Of a stretch of 64,000 bases of DNA, positions 1-11,580 are shown one piece after another. Position 1 is the stretch's first letter, and each line of letters opens with the position of its first letter. Location: assembly GCA_947172415.1 (NCBI GenBank), contig OX359197.1, forward strand, positions 372,001-436,000. Direction: 5' to 3'. Both the position numbers and the translations under genes were made by a program. The notes beneath the pieces were generated by a model, which saw nothing but the letters and a program-made list of their open reading frames with translations, was not told the origin of the DNA and ran no database searches. The stretch is from Chondrosia reniformis. Its lineage: Eukaryota; Porifera; Demospongiae; Chondrillida; Chondrillidae.

Positions 1-334
1 TGTAATTCATCTTATGTGTATCTCTTTAAATAGTATTATTATAGTTTTAATTTCCATTCATTATATGGTATTCCTAGTTCAGCCCAGTATTTCATTTTAA
101 CTCTTTAAATGGTCTAGACTGTATGGAGATAATGATGAATATTGAATGACATCAATGTTACATAGAAACTAAATACCTTGCATTGATCCAATATGGTAAC
201 TGATATCTATTTTGAGGAAAACATGCAATATAATACATTTAATAATGTATATTCCTTTTATCCTGTCTTATGTAACTTTGTAATCATGGGACTGAACTCT
301 AGGCCTGTGACATCTGTATTCACTTGTATCAAGC

Positions 335-585
335 ATGAAAAATCTAAGATACCATTTTCCTACATGCTATGCCTATTCTGTAAAAAAGCCTATAGGGGAA
401 CTAAACCTGAAGAGAGCTTTGGATGAAGATACAGGAGTCTTCTCTTCCTTCTTTTCCCTTCTTTCATCTTCTTCTCCACTGGGTCAGACAGCCGTTTCTG
501 GGAATTCCACCCTTCATCAGTGATCCTGGGAGTCTTTGTCTTTTTCTTTATCTTGATCTTCTGTGAATCCTTGGCATGTACTATG
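335..585 (+). mobile_element. Foldback-family repeat copy 1
   Basis: This copy starts near AAAAATCTAAGATACCATTT, passes the conserved GAGAGCTTTGGATGAAGATAC block and a CTTCTT-rich centre, and then CCACTGGGTCAGACAGC and GGGAATTCCACCCTTCATCA. The same blocks recur at about 29.2, 36.2, 38.4, 44.2 and 47.6 kb. The small ORFs across it are by-products of the repeat. Confidence 0.8.
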
Positions 586-756
586 GTCACAATGTATTTT
601 AATATCTCTTTTGCATATCTTTAACTTTTTAAAGAAGGACAGTGAATTCAAATTAGTCCAAGCTTGCTAAAAATACAACTTAATTGCATACCATTACATC
701 ACCAAGTACACATCTTCATGGCTTCTGTGATGCTATATTTGTCTCGTACTCTTTGA

Positions 757-860
757 GAACATTCCTTGTTAAAGTACTACTGGACATTCTTTATTGAAGT
801 ACTACTGAGAACATTCCTCGTTAAAGTACTACTGGACATTCTTTATTGAAGTACTACTGG
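757..860. repeat. 52-bp tandem duplication
   Basis: Two adjacent copies of a unit beginning GAGAACATTCCT(T/C)GTTAAAG and ending GAAGTACTACT. No coding role is visible. Confidence 0.8.
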
Positions 861-3800
861 TATATCAGTTACAGTGCAGATAGCAAGATTTGGGTATGTA
901 TTATCGGACACCAGACAAGTGTAGAATTAGAGTATAGTTATGCTAGTAATGTACAAGATAATAGTTTCACCATGCATACTATTTTATTTTATGTGCATAT
1001 TATTGAGCAAGGATATTTACTACTTCTAATTACTTAATTACTTCTAGTTCCAGAAACTGCAATTTTAATTTTAATAGGAGCATACATTATATGTCCAACT
1101 CTGCAATAGTACCATGCAGCAAGAGTATTTATAGCTATGCATATATACATATATGTAACAACATGGTTCCTTACTAGATAGCACTTGGAGCTCGAGGGAA
1201 CTGTACTTATATGTATATACATGGAATTAAGGTGGAGAATGTCCCTAAAAGTGAATTCAATAAGTATGATATACAGTACATGACTATTCACAAACATATA
1301 GGTATGCACTAATATAATTCACATGCATATATACGCATATAATATACATGTCTATAGTCTATAATACATATATGGTAACTATATATGCTTGTGATAAAAT
1401 TGACTTTGAATGTGGCTTTAATAATTTCAGAAACCAAATCAAATGATCCATAAGGTTGCTTGGTTACTCTATAGCTGGGATAATTACTAGAACCTAATTA
1501 AGGTTAATCACCTGAATGCCTCTTGAGGTCCAAAGATGATATCAAATGGTTAAAATCCATATAGCCAGCTGTCTGTATATATGCAGTTCCATTGAAGTCA
1601 TCCTATATGATGGTATGCTTGTACTTAATTGTTTATGTGACTTTTAATTACTAAAGATGGAGTCACTACTGATAACCATATATGGTAATGCAATCCCTAG
1701 AAATTCAAGGAAGTGGGAAACCTTGGCAACATGTTCAGTGAATACCTGGTATGTGTGGAATGTAAGCTTTTTATCAGTTGTCATTCAACATAGGGACTCT
1801 CTCATACAGTGTATACTAGCTATATATATGAAGAGCACCGTTGAAGAGCGTATACTAGCTGTATGAAGAGCACCGTTGGAGAATCAAATTTATAGACAAA
1901 TTCTACTGTTTAATATTCACCATTTATCTACAGTAGCTCCTGTGAATTTAATTATGACCTTTATGAGTGGTCTCTTCTTTAAAAAACTTTATGTGAAGTA
2001 GTCATGCAATGTACATGTAATACTATATGCCAGTAGCTAATATATAAATGAATGTGTTATTTACATGCAATATCTACTAGAGACCAAATTTGGGTTTCCA
2101 CTGTTTGATCAATGTATGCATTAAAGGGTCTGTTCAATTGCTGAATTCCAATATTCTATTATAATAATTAAAATAATATGTATATACAGTACAGGTATGT
2201 ACCTCAATATTTGTATATAAATGCAGACCTTCCTGTATACTACGTATTTAAATTACAGTGTGTATGTACGTATATAATACATGTACATACATTGTAACTT
2301 AATGATACAAATGACAAAGTGTATATATACATTTCATGTATGTGTGTACATTAGATTCAGTTTATGTTAGCTTTGCATATTACTTATATTGAGTGCCTAA
2401 TGATATATATTGAGTGTATTAATATATACGTATATATGTATGCAATGTGCTCAATGAATAACAATTTTATATCCCTGCAACCACAAGTGTTGTTTGCCAG
2501 ATAAAGTTATCCCATTGAGGAATGTGAGGTATGGAGCTGGTGTGGTTATAAACACGTAGGTCTGGTCTTCTCTATAGTCTACCTGTAGTCATCAGGTTAA
2601 GGATCTAACTGATGTAATGTAATTCACTGTGATATCAAATTCAGGTAATGTATTCATAAATATTCACACATCTGTGTCTGTTTAATTGACTGAAAAGAGT
2701 AAGTTCTTGGAACACAAATTCATGTAGGTATGTGCATTCTCTACATATACAGTGTACATATGTATAAATAGTTATTTCATACATACATGTATTTGAGTTT
2801 TTGTGTAAACATATGCATATGTCTCGGGAAAAGTTAAACTCTGTCCCAGACCACTTAAGTATCTATATATAGTACATGTATACATTGCAATGTATAGCTC
2901 CATGTATAATCCAATTTTCATGCATATTACTAAATAAATACATTGTATTCGTGCTATTAATCTTTGAATTCAGTCTGTATCTTCTCATTCCTGTACAGCT
3001 CTATTTTATATATATTGCTGAAATTATAAGGATTAACTGTTCATATACACCTTAGACATACGTATATAATTAAATGAACTTGAAGGAAGGAACTGTAAAT
3101 GCAACACAGATGTAGACAGTAAAGTAGAACATTCCTGCATTGTCTTGTTTAATATGATTAGTTTTCTAGAGTGGCTTGCATAAGTAGTACTATATATGGA
3201 ATTTGAACTGAAAGCTGTATATGAGGTGAGAGAGGCAGTCTGGTGTTCTAGAATTTCATGTGGAATGTCTTGCATTCTCTAAATTCCAGTACAATCATGT
3301 AAACCTCTGCTGTACTCTGAGAGGTTGCACTCATTAAATGGATGTCCATATGTGTTTATAAGCTATACATATATGCCTATTGTCACTTGAACACGTGATT
3401 TAAGAATGAGTGTATATATATATAGAGTAGTTGTTTCTATATATTTAATGCTAAATCTTACACTCCTCCTGACATACGTATTGTATATAGTTGCATAATT
3501 ATGAAAAAGATAACAATGAATTGAGAATAACACATTATTGTGTATACATCAAGGAAGCTTATATAGAAATAGGTTCAAAGTACATATGTACATATATATT
3601 TAGGAAGTTTTATCTACAAGAACCGTCCTACTAGAAATTGTCTTAGTGACTTAATTATCCTATGGGCTCTTACGTGTATCCTAGTATAGGGAGTGTCTGT
3701 GACTTTATCAACTTTACAACTCCTTTATATTTAAGTGAATTCAGGATGATTGACTGGTGATGTAAGAACTAGATTGATTCTAATTACTAAGGAATAGTAC

Positions 3801-3987
3801 AGCCTCCCCCAATAGATGTCACCAGTTAATGGTGTAAACGTTTTTGATGTCTAGAACATGCATAAGCATGTAAATAATGATAATCAGACTATAGCTAATT
3901 ACTCCTAATATTAATACTTACAAACATTAACTTGTCAATAAAATTCATTAGAGTTAGTGTTCTAATTATATTATCACAAATACGTAG

Positions 3988-4001
3988 GTAACCCTGGTAA
4001 C
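3988..4001. promoter_or_regulatory. X-box (RFX)-like motif
   Basis: GTAACCCTGGTAAC is an imperfect palindrome matching the RFX X-box pattern (GTNRCC, spacer, RGYAAC). Similar sites occur at 42893, 55852 and 57645. No gene is close by, so a regulatory role is unproven. Confidence 0.35.
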
Positions 4002-4147
4002 TACGTAATATTAAAAGTGCCTTCATCATGCATGAACCCCACAGCTGCTGCTGCACTTGGGAATCACTGGTGGAATTAGGTTTTATAGAAAGGCTTCCTA
4101 CACAGAATTATACTTTGAGGGAATTGATGTTAATAATATTGCCTGGA

Positions 4148-4205
4148 TACGTTATGTGTATACGTTATGTGTATACGTTATGTGTATACGTTATGTGTAT
4201 ACGTA
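4148..4205. repeat. 13-bp minisatellite TTATGTGTATACG
   Basis: Four to five near-perfect copies of a 13-bp unit in intergenic DNA. The two overlapping small ORFs here result from the repeat. Confidence 0.8.
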
Positions 4206-5538
4206 TATGAATGCTTACAGAATGTATATAGAGTATCTTATCTTTCTTTCTCATGCTCATCTAAGGATACTCTCTCTGTCTTCTATATATTCGTGCGATA
4301 TATAATAGGTATATAAATAGATTCCAATTCCTATATAAGCACACTTGTATACCAGTGAATCCATAGTTGCCACACTGAAACCATATCATCACCTTGTAAG
4401 AGGTTCCTAAAGTGCCCCTGTGGTGGGCACCAATTGGGGTTTATACTCCCCTAGTTTAACCTCTATCCTTTTTGGTGTAATCATTTCCCCATGTTGGGAA
4501 ATAATGAGGAAGAAAATTTAATTATGGAAATTTTGAAGCCAGCCTGAAGAAATTTTATGGATTCAATTTAGATACTGCTGTATATATTTAGGAGGTATAT
4601 ATACACAATGACTCACTTTTGTTGTACAATGTATATACGTAAGTATATACTATGAGCACATCTGTATGACATTATATGTGAGAACAGGTCACAAGAAAAG
4701 AGTTCGCAGAGTATCTACATATATTAATCTCATATGCTGTGTGTGGGTGTGGCTTTATGTGGGTGTGGTAGATTGTTGTGCAGTGAGTTAGCCTAAACAA
4801 ATAAATGAGTTAATGTGTTATTGGGCGTATACAAAGGGTCCAGGCTTAGGACAGCTGGTATGTGTAGTAACAAATCTTAGTATTACTCCCACTAGTACTT
4901 AACAAGTATTATAGTAAAGAGAGTAATAGTATCAACAACTTTGCAGTGCATACATTAATACACAGCATAGGTAACTGTTATTATATATTAATTCATTTCC
5001 TAATCGGGTGTGCTATGATAGGAATACGTAGGCTTTCTATATCTGATTGGTATAAACACATGCAAGTGTTATCTAGTAATTTGCTTTTAATTAAGAATAT
5101 GTATACAGATGTACAGTATTGTATGTGTATAATTGTATGTAATATAATTATTTGAACATTTATATTTAAAATATGCATACATACGTACGTATAATATCAG
5201 AGGTACTATTACTTAGTTTCCACAAATATGCTCAAAGACCTCATTACAACCTCTTTTAAATGATCTTTGCCTTATAGTTCCTATGTACATACAGTATCAA
5301 CTATATCCAGTGATTCCTATTCAGCCAAAAGTATACAAATCTGTGAATGTGACCTAATATTTTTGAAACCTACAGTTTACATTCTTACAAAAAGGCAAAG
5401 CAATATATGTTGTTTATAACATACATCTAATATAGGTAGCTTTCATCACCTTTACAAGGTCAACAGCCAATGTACACAATGTGTTATTGGATGTTCTAAG
5501 ATTACATCTTTTGGGGATGTCCCTAACAAGTGTCTCGT

Positions 5539-5800
5539 ACCTATATATGACCCAGTGGAGAAGAAGATGAAAGAAGGTAAAAGAAGGAAGAAAATATTCC
5601 TGTATCTTCATCCAAAGCTCTCTTCAGGATCAAGAATTAAGCAGATTCCCAGGATCACTGATTAAGGGCTGAATTCCCAGAAACAGCTGTCTGTCCCAGT
5701 GGAGAAGAGAAGTAGAGAAAGCTCTTGTATCCTCATCCAAACCTCTCACTTTAGGTTTATAGTTCCCCATTGGCCTTTACTCTAAAATGTATATGTTGAA
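5539..5800 (-). mobile_element. Foldback-family repeat copy 2 (rearranged)
   Basis: Reverse-orientation copy containing CCCAGTGGAGAAGAAGATG, TGTATCTTCATCCAAAGCTC and CCCAGGATCACTGATTAAGG. A second CCCAGTGGAGAAGA and TCCTCATCCAAA block follows, so two partial copies or a shuffled palindrome are joined. Confidence 0.75.
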
Positions 5801-6246
5801 ATATGCATTAGCCATAAAGATATATATTCATTTCTCATACATTCATATATCAATTTATGGTTATATATACTCCTCACATAATATACGTATATATATGTGC
5901 AGTTTCATTTTTAAACCAACATTTATAATTTAATTAACTGTGAGTATTCAATGAATTAAACAATTTCAATAATAAAATGAAATAAAAATTAATGAAACAC
6001 AATTCAGGGATTGATAAAATGCACACACAAATACACACCATCATACAAGTACTCATTCACATTGAACAATACACAGGACATGTACACACACACATCTCGT
6101 CAACAAAACGAATCACAACTTGGAGACAAATACATACAACAGAAATGGTGTGTCCCGAGTAAGGTTTGGTATTGACGGTGAGCATTCCTTCAGTGAGGCC
6201 ATTCAATGCAGAGCATTCTTGCATCATTGATTCAATAAGAAGTACT

Positions 6247-7176
6247 CTAAACGATGATATCTCCTTTTAGAGATGGTGACAACCTAACGCGACCATGAAT
6301 AAGGTTTGGAAGGGATTCCGTTGAGCCAAGCATGTCCATTGATCTCCTCAGCGTGTGTGTTGACAGCAAACTAGCTTTTGAACCTTTTCTCTTTTCGTTT
6401 TTAGTCTTTTGTGATGTCTTTTTCTTTTCCAAGTTATCGAGCGAGTTCCAACTACTCATTGTAAACTTGTTCTTGCGTTGCATAGACGGACTTAGCAGCG
6501 CTTCTATACTGCGCGGTGGTGATGATGGTGATGGAGTTCCACGAGTTGGTGTTCTGGCCTCTACCGTGACGCGTGGGGTGAACTCGGAGATGCGACGCGT
6601 CAGGGCCTCTGTCTTGTTCAAGGCGTCTAAGGCAATGTTTAATTTCTGGTTACCCTTACAATTTCTAAGTCCTTCCCGGTAAACGTCTTTTGATTCAGCC
6701 CAGCGATTCATTAGCGATAAAGCTGCAGCTTTGCGTAAATAGGCGTTTACATTTCGCGGATTAACTTTCAAGTCCCTGGAGGCTTGTTCGCTAACTGACT
6801 CTAGGTACGTCCACGTCCCTTTGTACTGATCCGGGACAACTTCAAATTCTCGTGGTCCAGCGACCACGCGAGGACCTTCCGAGACCTCGGGTGCATAACT
6901 GCTACGGGGAGAACTATTTTCAGATTTGCTGGAGGAATCGATAGAAAGGTCACTGTAGCTTCCAACGCTGCTTAGCGAACCTTTCTTTACGGTCGTAAGG
7001 GTAACATCCAGCTCTAATTCCAATGCTTGGTTAAAGAAGTATTCCGCGTCCTTTAATCGTCCATTCACAAAGGCATCTCTTCCGTTAGATAATAAATCCA
7101 TGTATTCAAAGTAAGTGTCCTTGTCAACGCTCCCGCTGCTCTTCAAACTTTCCGAACTACTTTCCTTTCGCGACAT
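6247..7176 (-). CDS. TPR-domain protein, 309 aa, single exon
   Basis: An uninterrupted 309-codon frame starts at an ATG in the divergent promoter region. The N-terminus is serine-rich (SRKESSSESLKSSGS). A first helical repeat follows at about residues 25-55 (FEYMDLLSNGRDAFVNGRLK, then AEYFFNQALELE) and tetratricopeptide-like helices at about 135-185 (VNAYLRKAAALSLMNRWAES, then VYREGLRNCKGNQKL). The C-terminal third is basic and rich in Ser, Pro and Thr, with SPSSPPRS, and looks disordered. TPRs usually mediate protein binding, and the phospho-acceptor-rich tail suggests regulated docking; I do not recognise the family. The gene is GC-richer than the surrounding DNA and lacks introns, unlike most neighbours, so retroposition is possible. 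It is divergent from the ASDURF-like gene across 103 bp. Confidence 0.85.
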   Translation of the reverse strand: MSRKESSSESLKSSGSVDKDTYFEYMDLLSNGRDAFVNGRLKDAEYFFNQALELELDVTLTTVKKGSLSSVGSYSDLSIDSSSKSENSSPRSSYAPEVSEGPRVVAGPREFEVVPDQYKGTWTYLESVSEQASRDLKVNPRNVNAYLRKAAALSLMNRWAESKDVYREGLRNCKGNQKLNIALDALNKTEALTRRISEFTPRVTVEARTPTRGTPSPSSPPRSIEALLSPSMQRKNKFTMSSWNSLDNLEKKKTSQKTKNEKRKGSKASLLSTHTLRRSMDMLGSTESLPNLIHGRVRLSPSLKGDIIV

Positions 7177-7279
7177 CTCGGTTCAATCTGATAAATGCTT
7201 AAGGAATGCATAGCAAAGACCATTTTATAAGGTCCAACCACTTCCGGCAACGGAAGTAATAAGATAAGACGTGCTCAAA
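7177..7279. promoter_or_regulatory. Divergent promoter with paired ETS sites
   Basis: 103 bp separates the start codons of the TPR gene (-) and the ASDURF-like gene (+). It contains an inverted pair of ETS-type motifs, ACTTCCGG at 7240-7247 and CGGAAGTA at 7251-7258. No TATA box is obvious. A shared bidirectional promoter is the simplest reading. Confidence 0.6.
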
Positions 7280-10200
7280 ATGGAGGATACCAAAAGACAA
7301 CTGCTAGCTGTGGAAGAAAAAGTGAGCTATACTTCTTCATTTATTAAATCTGCTAGACTGTCATATTTATAAAGTGCACATTCAATGGGAACATTGTGTT
7401 GGTATGTTTATATAGTAGGAATTGACCCATTAGCACGTCTAAAGTGCAGATGTTGTAAATTGGTCAAATATACCAGCTTGACAGTGTGAATGTGTAGCAA
7501 TATCTAACTCTGAGCAATGTATACGTACAAAGTGTCATATAAATATAGTCCATAATAAGATGGTTAACCTTTTGAAGCGAAAGAGAATCACTTCATGTAA
7601 GTCAGTGTGTGTCAATCCACTGCGGGTGGCCCATGAATAGACCTGACTGTGGCCTGTAGCAACACTGACTGGTCTGTCGATTGGTTGATTAACAGTGTGC
7701 CTCGCTAATGAGTGCATAATGAATGTAGCTCAATGTAGCCATATGACATTGTCAATGTGTTTAATCATGTGCACAATCAAAATTTGACCAATGAAATCAT
7801 TCAGGTTGCATTGTTTAGCCAAATTGTTTTGACAGTCCATCTGCATACATCTGTTAACCTCTAGAGCTCTCCTCTAGAGCTATCCTCTAGCCATATTAAT
7901 TACATGTTCAGGTTGTAGATAATGATAATTGAGTGTGTTATATTACCCCAATAGTAGCTCCACTATTAGGAGGATGGTCTATGACTGATATCTGGTGTGG
8001 TATTAAACACATTTAACCCAACAGTACCATGTGACCACATGACATCTTTATGTTGCAATATGGATAATTGGATAATTTTCCAATCACAATATAACCTTTG
8101 CCTAGAGGTTGTGTATTTTAATAGTTAGTGGTCACTTTATTCAGCAAGTTTGTAAAACTAATTGAATTAAAACTGCAGCCAGTTTTGTTAAAATTGCTGT
8201 TTATGCGTGTGTCAATAAATCTATTTTATACTGCAATATGGATACAGGTTTTATATTTGATAGTAGTATATTATCTTCAACATCTGAGCCTGGGTGTCCT
8301 GATGTCCATATTTGTCATATGTATTGTATGCCCACTTAGTTATAGTATGTTTTGATGGATATTGTTGAGTTTTATTCAATTTCTAGTAATAAATTTCAAG
8401 CTTTACTTAGTATAGCTTCGAGGCTGTGTTGTGTTAAAGTGTGCTATTCTCTTTACTGATTCTGTTGATGTTGCCTACTGGAGTCTGTTGTCTGATGGAG
8501 TGTTGGCAGACAAGTAACAATGTGTGGTAACCCAGACCTCATTCACAGACAGCCCCTGTCCACACATCAAGTACCAAGTGTACCACAGTCTGCTGGGCAA
8601 CTCAATCTACTAGATCTGTAAAGGGAGATGCTAAGTTGTAACAGAAATATTTTGCTAATAGTCCCCCAGAACTATGACTCAGGGAAGGTTGCTTCACCTA
8701 GAGAACCCTTCTAAATCCACCCCACTGACATCTTGTAATCCAACTGTGTAGTTCAAGGTCAAAGGTCAAAAGTCAAGAGGTTAAAGGTTCAAAGTGCGTT
8801 TCCCCCTGAAATGGTACCAGGATAAAGAGACATATTTGGTTGCAACCACCTGACACAAGTTTAGAGGAAAAAGTGCGGATGCTTTCCAGTGTATTTGGGG
8901 GAAATGAATAGTGGCAGGTAGCAGAGAACAGAATTGATGTAACATTTAATTACTGGCAGTATTTGTCTCTTCTGTTTAGAGATGAAGTAGTAATGGCTAA
9001 TTTGTGTGCCCACATAATGTTAATGTAATAATTAATGAAACATTTGAGCTGTTTGTATTCAAAAGTATGAGATAGCTTTAGTATCAGTTTAACTGGTCAA
9101 CTACATAGGTAATACTCTATTACTTCATAGATTGATGCCAAATTTGTAATATGTTTATTTTAAGATTCTACAATCCTTCAAAATTATACAAGACTCTTAG
9201 AAATGTAATATAGGAGCTGAACTTGCTCATAAACCTACGTATGCAACACATCACCTCTCTCCTCGTCTTAGCTCTCCAAGGGGCTAGTTCCTTATCTGTG
9301 TATTGACCATAAGCCCACGGGATGAGATTATTAGAAAAGTTTTATGTGATTGGATTGGCAATTGTTCTGTAATGAGATGTTGTTATGAACACGTAGGAGA
9401 ATGCCAGCCATCACCAGCTGTCACAGTTCAAGTTGTCTAACAGAACTACACTAAATGTGATTTTCCTTCTCTTCTCTGGACAGACCTGCATTGTACATCT
9501 TTGTGACAAATACTGGTACCAGGCACTGAGGTGGCACTGGTGAAGGCTTGGGGGCGTTACATATGTAACCTGTACAAAGGATGTGATGTAATACCTCCGG
9601 GTCGCTCTGTTAAACATTGTACACTGATGAAGTTGATTATTCTGGGAAAGATACTACCGACATTTTTGATTCCTTGTAACCGAGCAACTGCTATTCTGAA
9701 TAGCGCTATTAAAAATTTTCAGATACTCATGTCCTGCCTGAACTTTGCACTTTAATTTGAAATTTTATTTGGTGTATTGATAATGTTATTATAATTAATT
9801 GAGGTATGACAATTCATTGAATTCTTTTAATTTAGTTACAATTGCCAAGTATTTCCTAATTAGGTGAATGCCTACCTGTTCATGTAGATCAACGAGTGTG
9901 CTGTGATTGAATCTGAACTTTCTGGTCTACCAGCAGGCAGAGTGAGATAATTCTTTCTTGTTAGGAATTCCATAGAATTGCGTGTCTGAATTTTTATTTT
10001 ATAATAACCATGCAACATAATATATTGGACTTATAATGGACAGGTAATGAGGAGTCATGGAATTTTAATTTTATTATAATATTCCTTGACTGATCGTTGT
10101 TAGCTGTAATGAAAACTATTAATGTGATGAACTTGTACAAAGAAATACTGGTGAAATATTTTTACCATCTCTCTAACATTATTGTAGTTTGAAGTGTTTG

Positions 10201-11410
10201 TAAAACCTACAGCTGTTAGTTTATAATTGTTGCAATATCTATTACATGTGAAATTCCTTGAAACAGCTGTCTGGCCCTTTGGAGAATAATCTGGAAGATA
10301 ACACGTACAACATTCTTTAGTCTTGGGCTAGAGAAATAGATTGTAGATATACTGAATAGACTAAAATCCCAATTGGATTTACCAGCAATTGAATCTGTTA
10401 TTAGCACCTGAATTGTGTCAGTGAGCGTGAATGGTCCAATTATACTCATTAACCATCTGTTCACTTCCTGTATCCATTAGTTATCTGCTCACTTCCTGTA
10501 TCCATTAGTTACTGCTCACTTCCTGTATCCATTAGTTATCTGCTCACTTCATTTATCCATTAGCTATCTGTTTGCTTCCTGTACAAACTACCCATGTATA
10601 GAGTATGTGTACTTCCTGTATCCTGAGTCAACTGTTCACTACCTCTACAGTAACATTAATAATATATCTGTTCACTTCCTGTACTTCTAAGTTAATGACC
10701 TCATCCAAATATAATTTAACCAAAATTATAGCATCAATTGCAGATTTAAAGTCTCAAAATGTTCAAAGTCATTGACTTGCTCTCCTTGCATCCAAATTAT
10801 CCATTTAGTGTGACTAATGTCAGCTGGTTAACACATAACTTCAAGTTCAAGATAATGGTAACTGTTAAGCCAATCAATTTCATCATATGATGAGCCATAT
10901 TCTATTCAGTCAACCAAATTTTAGAAATTTTATTGATAAGTGATGCTCATACAAATAACACAAGTATATGCATTTCAATATTTTTATATTTATCAATATT
11001 ATTTGTTTGTTTGTTTGTTTGTTTATAGACTGTGTACGTTGGAGGTGGGAGTGGTTTAGTGTTCTTTAGAGCGGACAAGCAAAAGACTTTAAATGATCAG
11101 AAAAGTGAATCATAAAATAGATGCATTGCTATACATTCCCTCTGATATACCATTTAGCTGCCTAGTCACTTCAATGAGGTACCACCATATTATCCACCAT
11201 TTATGAGACCTGTGATTGAACTAAGATGAAGATTAATTGACTGAACTAAGATGAAGATTAATTGACTGATCATTAGCTGAATGGAGTCTGTTATTTGTAT
11301 TTCCTCATTCTCACATTTTATTTATTTTGTCAACAGTAAAGCTTGGCCAACTCCGCAGGGAAAGAGAGAGATTGCTAACTAAAATGCAGTCAACTGAAAA
11401 ATGTCTGTAA
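7280..11410 (+). CDS. ASDURF-like small prefoldin-type protein, 81 aa, 4 exons
   Basis: Exons 7280-7321, 9888-9941, 11029-11104 and 11337-11410 join in matching phases into an 81-aa frame. The protein starts MEDTKRQLLAVEEK, continues INECAVIESELSGLPAG, then TVYVGGGSGLVFFRADK, and ends in a coiled coil (LGQLRRERERLL) and STEKCL. Two helical segments around a short VY...FF.AD hairpin resemble the prefoldin-like protein ASDURF, which in mammals is encoded by an upstream frame of the ASNSD1 mRNA and belongs to the R2TP/PAQosome chaperone complex. That assignment rests on remembered similarity; another prefoldin-like protein is possible. The start was chosen as the only ATG before the first donor. 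Introns hold minisatellites and a DR1 site. The stop lies 170 bp before the myosin V start. Confidence 0.75.
8756..8768 (+). promoter_or_regulatory. DR1 nuclear-receptor element
   Basis: AGGTCA A AGGTCA is a perfect direct repeat with one-base spacing, the consensus for RXR and HNF4-type nuclear receptors. Another AGTCA half-site follows, and related TTCAAAG sequences lie within 40 bp. It lies in intron 1 of the ASDURF-like gene. Function is inferred from the motif only. Confidence 0.4.
10455..10680. repeat. Minisatellite, about 30-bp unit CTGTTCACTTCCTGTATCCA
   Basis: Six to seven degenerate units with the core CACTTCCTGTATCCATTAG, in intron 2 of the ASDURF-like gene. Each unit contains an ETS-like CTTCCTG. 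Confidence 0.8.
11220..11268. repeat. 24-bp tandem duplication
   Basis: The unit ACTAAGATGAAGATTAATTG plus ACTGA is present twice, in the last intron of the ASDURF-like gene. Confidence 0.8.
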
Positions 11411-11580
11411 CCCTTTTTTGTCTTTTTGCTTTATTTTCCGTTTCGATGATACCGGTTGTGTGTGCGTATGCGTGCGCGTGCGCGTGCGGTGTATATTCCG
11501 CTATGGCGCTCACCCGCCGTCAGTAGAGCTAGCTATCGTCTTGGTAAGGTATAGAAGCTTGCAATCTTGGGAAGTTGAAG
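11411..11580 (+). promoter_or_regulatory. Gap between ASDURF-like and myosin V genes
   Basis: 170 bp between the stop codon and the next start codon on the same strand. No AATAAA or ATTAAA is present. It has a CpG-rich GTGCGCGTGCGCGTGCG run at about 11465-11490 and an upstream ATG at 11503 with a stop after seven codons. It could be a short promoter for the myosin gene, or the spacer of a transcript carrying both frames. Confidence 0.5.

Larger units (their letters stand above)
1..6246. other. Gene-free AT-rich intergenic region
   Basis: I find no ORF or exon chain here that resembles a protein. The stretch holds two copies of the foldback repeat family (about 335-585 and 5539-5800) and short tandem duplications: a 52-bp unit twice at 757-860, a block with GAAGAGCACCGTTG twice at 1824-1880, and a 13-bp TTATGTGTATACG unit at 4148-4205. 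It is also rich in TACGTA palindromes and carries an isolated X-box-like site at 3988-4001. Confidence 0.7.

Noticed and set aside
6332-6682. 116-aa plus-strand frame
   Set aside because: Antisense shadow of the TPR gene.
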